Assembly: GCA_002496845.1 (NCBI GenBank)
Contig: DALQ01000002.1
Coordinates: forward strand, 5,197-16,942
Reading direction: 5' to 3'
Source: Euryarchaeota archaeon UBA495
GTDB taxonomy: Archaea > Thermoplasmatota > Poseidoniia > Poseidoniales > Poseidoniaceae
Length of the DNA stretch: 11,746 nt
The notes beneath the pieces are model-generated. The model ran no database searches. It saw only the letters and a program-made list of their open reading frames with translations, and was not told where the DNA came from. This document shows, piece after piece, positions 1 to 6,804 of the stretch (position 1 is the first letter of the stretch; the number at the start of each line of letters is the position of its first letter). A program made the position numbers and the translations under genes.

Positions 1-533
1 CCAAGCGCGAGGCGAGCAAGGTCGCCTTGCGGGTCGATGATCAACGCTGGAATGCCGGCGAGCGCGGCCTCTTCGATCAGCGCCTTCGCCATCACCGTCT
101 TGCCGCTGCCGGTGCTGCCGAGCATGGCGGCGTGACGGGCGAGGACGGTGGGCTTGATGTCCACCGGTTCGTCGGTGTCGCGCCGTCGACCAAGGTACAT
201 GCCTTTGGGCTTGAATTTCCGACCACGTCGCGTTTCGCTGGGCGCCGGTGCAACGGGTTCGTCCACCGGTTCAACTTCCTCGACCGTTCCGACCTCATCT
301 TCGCCAGCTGCTTCCGCCTCCAAAGGTGGGTCGTCTAGGGCCACGGGTTCTTCCTCGCCGCCGGGTGAATCGGCCACCTCAGGATCGGGCACAGGCACGT
401 CCTCTGGCACGTCCTGAACGATGGGCTCCTCGGCCACGGCCTCGGGGGTGGCCAGCAGGTCGTCGTCAAGCAAGTCCAAGACGCGTGAGGCCAAGGATGG
501 CGTCTCATCGTCGTGTTCCGAACCCGACGCCAT
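1..533 (-). CDS. HerA/VirB4-like P-loop ATPase with acidic N-terminal extension (partial, C-terminus off the window)
   Basis: The reading frame runs off the left edge, leaving 177 codons of the N-terminus. Residues 1-100 are acidic and Pro/Glu/Asp-rich and look disordered. A short basic stretch follows (RRGRKFKPKG, about 102-111), then the ATPase core: a LGRR segment near 114-117, RHAAMLGSTGSGKT with the Walker A at G139-T146, and IPALIIDPQGD at 161-171. The pairing of a RHAA..GSTGSGKT Walker A with a downstream IDP(K/Q)GD motif is typical of HerA/DUF87/DUF853-like and VirB4-like ATPases, which translocate DNA or protein substrates; the substrate here is unknown. The ATG at 533 is the only ATG before an in-frame stop about 40 bases upstream; a GTG eight codons earlier is possible. 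There is no clear Shine-Dalgarno. The gene lies 74 bases downstream of the CYTH gene on the same strand, so co-transcription is possible. Walker B and later motifs are outside the window. Confidence 0.85.
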   Translation of the reverse strand, partial: MASGSEHDDETPSLASRVLDLLDDDLLATPEAVAEEPIVQDVPEDVPVPDPEVADSPGGEEEPVALDDPPLEAEAAGEDEVGTVEEVEPVDEPVAPAPSETRRGRKFKPKGMYLGRRRDTDEPVDIKPTVLARHAAMLGSTGSGKTVMAKALIEEAALAGIPALIIDPQGDLARLAL

Positions 534-607
534 GGCTGAACAGCGAAGGTCGTCCACTTCAAGGCAACGTCAGCCGAAGCGCCGATGGCCTCTGGCTGAA
601 CCCCTTA

Positions 608-1198
608 TCAGGTTCGCCGAGCCTCAAGGACAAGTTCAGCCAACGAATGGCTCGACCACGCCTTGGCCGTCGTGACTTCAAGCCCCAAGAAGGCCGGCAA
701 GACCACGTCTTCGTTTTCGTCGTCAAGCTCCACTTCTGCGATGATCAGGCCCGCCAAAGGCCCCTCAAATTCGTCGATTTCCCACAGGTGGCCGTCGGCA
801 CCTCGCCAGAGGTGCCGAATTTTCTCAAGGGCGGCGAGGTCTGGACGCGCAAGTGCTTCCCGCGCCAAGGCGGGATCGATGGAGAATTCGTGTTCCGCCG
901 CGGCCGCACCTGAACGTGGCCCTTTGAGCGTCAGCACCGCCCCGTCGTTTTCCATGCGGAGCCGCACCGCCCACCCGTCGAAGGCAGCAATGCGCTGGAG
1001 GCGGTCGGTCGGCACTCCTTCCACCAACACGGTTCCGCTGTGCAGCAGACGCCCTCCATCAACATCGACGTAAAGCCCTGCCCGGTCGAGGTAAACCTGC
1101 GCCATCCGGATCGTGCCTTCGTTGGCCTCAACCCACGGCCGTGAGCCACGGCCGTCGATGAGGAAGCGGCGCTCGATTTCGACTTCGGCGCCTCCCAT
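608..1198 (-). CDS. CYTH-domain protein (class IV adenylate cyclase / inorganic or thiamine triphosphatase superfamily)
   Basis: The product is 196 residues, the usual size for a single-domain CYTH enzyme. These form an eight-stranded tunnel that binds triphosphates with metal and hydrolyses or cyclises them. Recognisable elements in order: N-terminal EVEIERRFLI (E7-x-E9-x-R11), the basic pair R79-x-R81 in WAVRLR, K92 in LTLKGPR, the acidic EHEF at 102-105, K126-x-R128, WEIDEF at 139-144 and the acidic AEVEL at 154-158. The signature is normally ExExK; here its last position is Arg. Substrate cannot be told from sequence; tripolyphosphatase-like hydrolysis is the commonest activity for stand-alone members. 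I chose the ATG at 1198 because it lies just before the signature strand. An in-frame ATG at 1261 would add 21 residues unlike the family and run into the promoter region of the divergent lipoprotein gene. No CHAD domain is attached. Confidence 0.85.
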   Translation of the reverse strand: MGGAEVEIERRFLIDGRGSRPWVEANEGTIRMAQVYLDRAGLYVDVDGGRLLHSGTVLVEGVPTDRLQRIAAFDGWAVRLRMENDGAVLTLKGPRSGAAAAEHEFSIDPALAREALARPDLAALEKIRHLWRGADGHLWEIDEFEGPLAGLIIAEVELDDENEDVVLPAFLGLEVTTAKAWSSHSLAELVLEARRT

Positions 1199-1273
1199 GC
1201 CATGAGGTGGCGGCCCAGCGGTGTGAAGGCTCCGGTGCAGGACGAATGGAAGGTCACGCACACGGGACCACGC

Positions 1274-1283
1274 TCTTGATATG
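1274..1283 (+). promoter_or_regulatory. Candidate TATA box for the beta-propeller lipoprotein gene
   Basis: The sequence CTTGATATGG is centred about 27 bases before the ATG at 1306. That is the spacing expected for an archaeal TATA box driving a leaderless transcript. It is a weak match to the TATA consensus, but no Shine-Dalgarno precedes the gene, which fits leaderless initiation. Confidence 0.35.
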
Positions 1284-1305
1284 GAACAGAGCGGGACCTA
1301 AGGGC

Positions 1306-3756
1306 ATGAAGCGTGTGTTTGCCGTCTTGGTTTTGGCCATGTTTTTCCTGTCCGGATGCCTTGGGGCCATCGACAACGTGTCCGAGGACGATTTCGAAAT
1401 CATCGAACTGCCGGACGGTTGGGGCGACCTTGCCCAGCGTTCGATCGGAAACCCGCACTTGACCGCCTACGGCACGTGCGCCGAACTCGAGGACGCCCTC
1501 AAGCGGTCCCTCGAACAGGAGATGCGCGTTCAACTCCTGCAAGCGGTTGAGGATCAGTACAACTACGGATGGGGATGGATGGAAGACGACTTTGCCGCGG
1601 ACGCTGAGATGGCTGAAGGCGGGGTAACGAACACGGCCACGCCCCAGACCCGCACTGCGGGCGAGGACTTCTCCGGCACCAACAACCAGGAGCAAGGGGT
1701 GGACGAAGCGGACTTCGTCAAGACCGACGGTCACCACATCTTCTACCTCAACGGACAAACGTTGCACGTCATTGCCGTGCCCGAATTCGGCGACCTCGAC
1801 TTGGTGGCCAACATGACCGTCGAAGGTTCGCCGCAGGCGATGCTGCTCAACGGCGACCGTGTGGTGGTCATCTCTTCCGTGTCCGCATGGAACCTTCGCA
1901 GCACTGATCCACTGTCCCAAGCCATGGGTTGGGGCGGCGAATACGGATCATGGCGCACCTCCACCCTGACCAAGTTCACCGTGCTCGACATGGGCGACCG
2001 CTCGGCGCCTGAAGTGGAGCGCGAATTGTACATCGAAGGGTGGTACTCCACCGCCCGCGAAGTCAACGGAAGCATCCGCGCCGTCACGCACGCTTGGATG
2101 GACGTTCCCGGCGTTCAGTCATGGCTCGACCTGCCGGACGGTTACTACCGTCTCGACTACGACGACCCCCTCCGCCGCCAACTTCGCGAGCAAGCGGCGT
2201 GGACGGCCATCGAGGAAAACCGCGAGGCCATCGACGCCTTGGCGCTCGAAGACATGCTTCCGCAGGTGCACGAACGTGTGGAGAAGACGATCCTGACCCA
2301 CCACATGAGCGACGGGGAATGCGCGGATTTCTCTGCGCCCGAAGAGGGCATGAACCGCGGCTTCACCAGCATCTTCACCCTCGATTTGGCGACGCCAACC
2401 CTCGAATTCGAGGCCGACCACATCGTCGGGAACTCCCCGCTGGTCTACGCTTCACAGGACGTGCTGATCGTGGCCGAACCCTCCTTCGCGGGCTGGTGGT
2501 TCTGGGGCCACGACGAACTCGACGAGACCACCAACCTCCACACCTTCGACATCAGCAACCCCGGCACCACCCTCTACACCGGTTCAGGCCGCGTGAACGG
2601 GACCGTGTTGGACCAATTTTCGCTCTCTGAGCACGAGGGCGTCGTTCGCGTCGCGACCACCACCGGCCAGTGGGCCCGATGGTGGATGGACAATCCAGAA
2701 CCGATGGTGAGCCACGTCGTGACCCTGGAACGTGCGGCTGACCTCGAAACAGGTGAGCAAATCCTTCGTCAAATCGGGCACGTTGGGGGCCTTGCGGAAG
2801 GCGAGCGTATCTGGTCGGCTCGGTTCACCGATGACATGGCCTATGTGGTGACCTTCGAACAAATCGATCCGCTTTGGACCATCGACCTCAGCGACCCGAC
2901 CAACCCCACGGTGCTTGGCGAATTGGAGGTGCCCGGCGTTTCGACGTACATTCATCCAATCTCTGACGGCATGCTGCTGACCATTGGGCTGGCGCCCGCC
3001 AACGCGGACGGCACCGGCCTCGACTGGTCGACCACGCGCATTCAGACCTTCGACGTCAGCGATCCGACCACACCGACGCAGAACGACCACCTGGACTTGG
3101 CTCCTGTGGAGAACCCCGGAGAAGGTGGTTGGAGCTGGGGTTGGTCAGAAGCGACCTACGAGCACAAGGCCTTCCAGTACTGGGCGCCAAAGGGCCTCCT
3201 TGCCGTGCCGCTGTCCACCTACCGCTACAACAGCTGGACCGATGCGTCCGGAGATTACCGCTGGTCCTACGACTACGTTTCGAAGTTGATGTTGGTCGAG
3301 GTGAACGAAACCTCCGGCGACCTGTCCGTCTTCGGGACCGTGGATCATTCGCTCTTCTACGACGGCGAAGACAGCCAATGGTGGGGCGGAGAAACGCAAA
3401 TCCGCCGCTCCATCTTCATGGGCGATTTCGTGGTCGCCCTTTCAGCCGGTGGCGTGACCGCCACCAACCTCACGACCCTCAACCTCTCCGATTCGGTTGA
3501 ACTTGATCGCGTGTGGCCGGACTACTACACCATCTGGTACGGAGACGTCGAGGAAGAAGAGGCCAAAGAGGACGACCGCGAAGCAAAGGGTGACGACGGC
3601 AAATCCACGTCTGAGGATCGCGACCGTCCTGACGACGACGGCAAATCCACCTCCGACGACGGTGACCGCCAGGACGACAACAAATCGGGCGACGAAGATC
3701 GCGCAAGGTCCGACGACGACGGTGCTGGCGCGGCGCCAGATTCGGACCGTCAGTGA
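1306..3756 (+). CDS. Secreted beta-propeller lipoprotein (COG4880 / Beta_propel-like) with acidic repeat tail
   Basis: The product is 816 residues from the ATG at 1306. It starts with a lipoprotein signal: K2-R3, a hydrophobic stretch at 4-15, and lipobox LSGC with Cys18. So it is probably exported and lipid-anchored on the outer face of the membrane. After a GTCAELEDALKRSL segment comes TNNQEQGVDEADFVKTDG (about 125-142) and IFYLNGQTLHVIAV. This is the hallmark of the archaeal/bacterial secreted beta-propeller family COG4880, whose role is unknown. Blade-like pieces such as LHTFDISNP, LWTIDLSDPTNPTVLG and IQTFDVSDPTTPTQ recur to about residue 740. A hydrophilic Asp/Lys/Glu/Arg tail (about 746-816) follows and ends in four roughly 14-residue repeats. 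The in-frame ATG at 1207 would place 33 non-signal residues before the lipobox, so I rejected it. The stop overlaps the convergent aminotransferase gene by 7 bases. Family assignment is firm; ligand and role are not known. Confidence 0.9.
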   Translation: MKRVFAVLVLAMFFLSGCLGAIDNVSEDDFEIIELPDGWGDLAQRSIGNPHLTAYGTCAELEDALKRSLEQEMRVQLLQAVEDQYNYGWGWMEDDFAADAEMAEGGVTNTATPQTRTAGEDFSGTNNQEQGVDEADFVKTDGHHIFYLNGQTLHVIAVPEFGDLDLVANMTVEGSPQAMLLNGDRVVVISSVSAWNLRSTDPLSQAMGWGGEYGSWRTSTLTKFTVLDMGDRSAPEVERELYIEGWYSTAREVNGSIRAVTHAWMDVPGVQSWLDLPDGYYRLDYDDPLRRQLREQAAWTAIEENREAIDALALEDMLPQVHERVEKTILTHHMSDGECADFSAPEEGMNRGFTSIFTLDLATPTLEFEADHIVGNSPLVYASQDVLIVAEPSFAGWWFWGHDELDETTNLHTFDISNPGTTLYTGSGRVNGTVLDQFSLSEHEGVVRVATTTGQWARWWMDNPEPMVSHVVTLERAADLETGEQILRQIGHVGGLAEGERIWSARFTDDMAYVVTFEQIDPLWTIDLSDPTNPTVLGELEVPGVSTYIHPISDGMLLTIGLAPANADGTGLDWSTTRIQTFDVSDPTTPTQNDHLDLAPVENPGEGGWSWGWSEATYEHKAFQYWAPKGLLAVPLSTYRYNSWTDASGDYRWSYDYVSKLMLVEVNETSGDLSVFGTVDHSLFYDGEDSQWWGGETQIRRSIFMGDFVVALSAGGVTATNLTTLNLSDSVELDRVWPDYYTIWYGDVEEEEAKEDDREAKGDDGKSTSEDRDRPDDDGKSTSDDGDRQDDNKSGDEDRARSDDDGAGAAPDSDRQ
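3589..3753 (+). repeat. Four tandem repeats of about 42 bp encoding acidic 14-residue units
   Basis: The last 55 codons of the beta-propeller gene are four tandem units: GDDGKSTSEDRDRP (3589-3630), DDDGKSTSDDGDRQ (3631-3672), DDNKSGDEDRARS (3673-3711, one codon shorter) and DDDGAGAAPDSDRQ (3712-3753). Units 1 and 2 are also nearly identical in DNA (both contain GACGACGGCAAATCCAC), which points to a fairly recent duplication. Units 3 and 4 have diverged. The array is in frame and ends directly at the stop codon. Confidence 0.8.
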
Positions 3757-4955
3757 CCAAAGGCCAAGCGAATCACGGCGACGATGGTGTCCACTTCTTC
3801 GACCGTCAGGTCGCTGGGAAGGCGGATGTCGCACAACCCGGCCAAGACCGCATCGCCCTTCGGCAGCGCACGCGCTTCGACGTAGCCCCAATGGCGGTGC
3901 ACGCTGGTGAACCCGGTGGCGAAGGACCGGCCGAACCACTTGATCGGCACACCACGCTCGGCGCACACCGCAAGCCGCGCTTCGATGCCTTCTGGAGGCA
4001 GGCCCACGACGAATTGGAAGGAGGTTGGAGCGTGCACCACTTCGTCCAAGGTGCGCGGGACCCGAAGGTTGGGCAAGCCGCGGACGCCCGCTTCAAGGCG
4101 GTTGTAGATGGTCCGCCATGCGTCGTTTCGCTCCTCGAGGCTCGCCAACTGAGGCAGCGCAATCGAGGCGGCCAGCTCGTTGAGGCGCATGGAACAGTTT
4201 GGTGTGAGGGGCGCCCAGCGCTGAATCACGTCTTCTGAAGGCGGGGTGCCGTGTTGGGCGTGGAGCATGTAGGCGCCTGAAGCGAGGATGGCTCTTGCGG
4301 CGAGGTCCTCGTCGTCGGTGACGATGACGCCGCCTTCTCCCGCGTTGATCTGCTTCCATGTTTGCAGGCTGAAGCAGCCGGCGGCACCGAACAGGCCGGT
4401 GGGCGTGCCGCCGAAACTGGCACCCAGCGTGTGTGCGCAGTCTTCGATGAGGATGACGCCATGGGCTTCGCACAGGGCCACCACCCCGGCCATGTCGGCG
4501 ACGTGACCGCGCATGTGGGAGAGCAGGAAGGCCTTGGGCCGGTGCTCCACGATGGCCGCTTCAAGATCATCGAGATCGACGCGGAGGTCGCCGTCCACGT
4601 CGACCAAGACCACCTTCGCACCGAGATGTTCGATGGCGCCAGGCACCGGGGCGAGCGTGAAGGCGTTGAGCAGAACCACGTCCCCCGCCTCAACTCCGGC
4701 AGAGCGCAACGCAAGGAACATCGCCGAGCCGCCTGAATTGACGGCCACCGCGAACCGGGTGCCGAAATGCTCAGCGAAGGCCCGCTCGAGGCGAGCCACC
4801 CACGTGCCTTCGGGCACGTGCTCCCCGTATCGGAACAACCGGGCGCTGTCCAGCACAGCGGCTGCGCCCTCCATTGCGGCGGAAGGCAAGGGGGGCACGG
4901 AGGTCAACGGACGTTCGAGCCGCGGCCCCTCCATGAGACTCCGAGCGCGGCCCAC
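3750..4955 (-). CDS. DegT/DnrJ/EryC1/StrS-family PLP-dependent aminotransferase
   Basis: The product is 401 residues, about the normal family length. These fold-type I PLP enzymes usually transaminate keto-sugars for surface glycans or secondary metabolites. Visible motifs: the cofactor phosphate-binding loop VNSGGSAMF (N73-S74-G75), ILIEDCAHTLGA with the PLP-ring aspartate at D172, and SLQTWKQINAGEGG with probable Schiff-base lysine K201. In the family this last motif usually reads FH..K.l..GEGG, so the Gln-Thr-Trp before the Lys is unusual. Starts at Met1 (4955), Met8 (4934) or Met28 (4874) are all possible; the conserved fold begins near residue 28-35, so the N-terminus is uncertain. No other nucleotide-sugar, glycosyltransferase or epimerase gene is in the window, so the substrate cannot be inferred. 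The 3' end overlaps the beta-propeller gene by 7 bases. Confidence 0.88.
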   Translation of the reverse strand: MGRARSLMEGPRLERPLTSVPPLPSAAMEGAAAVLDSARLFRYGEHVPEGTWVARLERAFAEHFGTRFAVAVNSGGSAMFLALRSAGVEAGDVVLLNAFTLAPVPGAIEHLGAKVVLVDVDGDLRVDLDDLEAAIVEHRPKAFLLSHMRGHVADMAGVVALCEAHGVILIEDCAHTLGASFGGTPTGLFGAAGCFSLQTWKQINAGEGGVIVTDDEDLAARAILASGAYMLHAQHGTPPSEDVIQRWAPLTPNCSMRLNELAASIALPQLASLEERNDAWRTIYNRLEAGVRGLPNLRVPRTLDEVVHAPTSFQFVVGLPPEGIEARLAVCAERGVPIKWFGRSFATGFTSVHRHWGYVEARALPKGDAVLAGLCDIRLPSDLTVEEVDTIVAVIRLAFGH

Positions 4956-5020
4956 CTCATCAAGCCGTCCGGCGGTCGGGAGCGCGAGGCTTCAAGAATC
5001 GATGTCGAATGCGATGAACC

Positions 5021-5377
5021 ATGTCCCTCTCGATGCGGACCGTCGGACGCATGTTCGGACTCTCAGGAATCATCGGTGTGGCAGCGTGGTTGCTCGACGG
5101 GACCGTCATGATGGGCATGCTCGCGCTCATCGCGGCCTGCGCGGCCACCGCCCTGATTTGGGCCATCGCCGAGTCGTCGCCCTTTGACGGGGCCATCGAC
5201 CTGCGTGCGGGCACCCTGCTCGGCCATCTTGGCGCCTTCCTGGTGGGCATGGTGTCCACGCTTTGGATGGTCAACAGCCTTGGTTACCCCTTGGTGGAAT
5301 CTGCCCTCACGATGCTCGCAACGGTGGGCACCGGCTACGCGACCTACCTGTGGATGGAGCCCAACATCAAGGCGTGA
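5021..5377 (+). CDS. Small hydrophobic membrane protein, function unknown
   Basis: The product is 118 residues with about four predicted membrane segments, near 11-26, 30-50, 66-84 and 90-112. Short polar turns separate them, including ESSPFDGAIDLRAG at 51-64. I recognise no family motif. The ATG at 5021 is the first of several (5033 and 5051 are alternatives) and has no Shine-Dalgarno. The gene diverges from the aminotransferase gene across a 65-base gap and lies immediately upstream of the PINA-like ATPase on the same strand. Its TGA at 5375-5377 overlaps a possible GTG start of that gene, which suggests an operon. A membrane tether or partner for the ATPase is conceivable, but only adjacency supports it. 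Confidence 0.75.
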   Translation: MSLSMRTVGRMFGLSGIIGVAAWLLDGTVMMGMLALIAACAATALIWAIAESSPFDGAIDLRAGTLLGHLGAFLVGMVSTLWMVNSLGYPLVESALTMLATVGTGYATYLWMEPNIKA

Positions 5378-5418
5378 GCACGGCGAAGGGTGAAGGGCTG
5401 CGGGGCCTCCCTTGCGGC

Positions 5419-6795
5419 ATGGCCACCCATGGAGACCATCCGGCCCTTCCCGCCACCGTGGACGCCTTGTTGACCGAACAGGTCTCCACGTTGTTCCTCA
5501 AGGCAGGCTGCCTACCGCGCACCAAAGCAGGGCACATCTCTGAACTGCGGCTGAGCGAAGTCGAGGGTATCGACGAGGCGTGGGAGACGCCGCAGATGTC
5601 GGAACTGATGGACGCCTTCCGAGACTTGGTGGACGCGAACGACGACCGCAGCGACTGCTTCCTCGAAATCGACCGGAAGGGATGCCAAGTCATCCAGCTC
5701 GGTGATTTGCGGATCACCATGGCGTGGCCGCCGTTCGCCGACGCCCATGAGATCACGATCGTGAGGCCCGTGGCGCGGCTGGAAATCGAGGCCTACGACC
5801 TCGACCAGCGCCTCATCGACCGCCTGTCGGATCACCACCGTGGCGTGTTCATCTCCGGCCGACCCGGTTCAGGGAAGACCACGTTGGCCCAAGCCATCGC
5901 AGGACACCTTGACCGCAACGTGGGCGCGATGGTGAAGACGATGGAAGCGCCACGCGACCTCCAACTCGCCGATCGCATCACGCAATACGCGCCGTTGGAA
6001 GGCGACTTGGAGAAGACCGCGGAGATCATCTTCCTCGTGCGTCCGGATTTCGTCATCTTTGACGAGGTGCGCCGGGCTCGGGATTTCGAAATCTTTGCAG
6101 ACGTGCGCCTCGCTGGCGTCGGTCTCTTGGGCGTCACCCACGCGAATTCCGCCTTGGAAGCCGTGCAGCGACTCATCGGCAAGGTTGAACTCGGCCTCGT
6201 CAGCCAGGTGCTTGACACCATCATCCACGTTGAACAAGGTCAGATTGCTCAGGTGCTTGAACTGAAGATGACCGTGAAACCTCCTTCTGGAATGCAGGAA
6301 GAATTGGCCCGCCCGGTCATCGAAGTCTGCACCTTCCCCGACGGGCAAGTCACCCACGAGATGTTCGCCTTCGGTCAGGAAATCGCCGTGGTCCCCGTCG
6401 GCGGCCCGCAGGGACACGAATCGCCGATGCGGAAGTTGGCCAAGGCCCAACTCGCCCACACCATCCGTCAATGGGTGGGTGTGGAATGCACCATCGATTT
6501 CACCAGCGACGTGACGGCGACCATCTACGCACCGAAGCACATGGTCGCGCCGCTCATCGGCAAGGGAGGCGAGAACGTCCGGCAGCTGCAGGACGAACTC
6601 GGTGGCCTTCGCTTGACCATCGAGTCCTTTGCCGACCTGCCTGATCACCTGAGTCGCCCATCGCGTGCGGATGCCCGCGACGCTTGGGTGGATCAACAGG
6701 ACCGCCGTGCACGCAACTCGCGTGCCTGGGAAGACGACGGTCGCCCGCGCCGTTCAGCCAAGGGCAAGGGCGGCAAAGGCAAGCGAAACCGGTGA
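5419..6795 (+). CDS. PINA-like (COG1855) hexameric-type ATPase with C-terminal KH domain, lacking the N-terminal PIN domain
   Basis: The product is 458 residues. The core closely follows archaeal COG1855: FLEIDRKGCQVIQLG and ITMAWPPFADAHEITIVRP before the P-loop; Walker A GRPGSGKT (147-154); KTMEAPRDLQ; ITQYAPLEGD; Walker B VIFDEVR (D215-E216); LAGVGLLGVTHAN; and ARPVIEV. A KH-like domain follows with the GxxG loop GKGG at 381-384, then a basic tail rich in Arg/Lys/Gly. Sulfolobus PINA, of this family, is reported as a Holliday-junction ATPase acting with Hjc and Hjm. Full-length members carry a roughly 150-residue PIN nuclease domain first. Here only about 20 residues precede the segment QVSTLFLKAGCLPRTKAG, which seems to match the stretch just after the PIN domain in relatives. 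A GTG at 5374, overlapping the upstream stop as GTGA, would add 15 residues but no PIN domain. The stop is 9 bases from the end of the convergent aminotransferase gene. Confidence 0.88.
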   Translation: MATHGDHPALPATVDALLTEQVSTLFLKAGCLPRTKAGHISELRLSEVEGIDEAWETPQMSELMDAFRDLVDANDDRSDCFLEIDRKGCQVIQLGDLRITMAWPPFADAHEITIVRPVARLEIEAYDLDQRLIDRLSDHHRGVFISGRPGSGKTTLAQAIAGHLDRNVGAMVKTMEAPRDLQLADRITQYAPLEGDLEKTAEIIFLVRPDFVIFDEVRRARDFEIFADVRLAGVGLLGVTHANSALEAVQRLIGKVELGLVSQVLDTIIHVEQGQIAQVLELKMTVKPPSGMQEELARPVIEVCTFPDGQVTHEMFAFGQEIAVVPVGGPQGHESPMRKLAKAQLAHTIRQWVGVECTIDFTSDVTATIYAPKHMVAPLIGKGGENVRQLQDELGGLRLTIESFADLPDHLSRPSRADARDAWVDQQDRRARNSRAWEDDGRPRRSAKGKGGKGKRNR

Positions 6796-6804
6796 GCGCA
6801 GCGC

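Noticed and set aside
248..913. A 221-codon plus-strand frame opposite the HerA-like and CYTH genes.
   Set aside because: It is Arg/Pro-rich, crosses the gap between two recognised minus-strand genes and has no start signal.
931..1920. A long minus-strand open frame of 329 codons across the CYTH/lipoprotein boundary.
   Set aside because: It overlaps two well-supported genes in other frames, and its translation resembles no protein. Long shadow frames are common in GC-rich DNA.
5869..6696. A 275-codon minus-strand frame opposite the PINA-like ATPase.
   Set aside because: The plus strand encodes conserved ATPase and KH motifs over the whole interval. The antisense frame is Val/His/Arg-rich noise.
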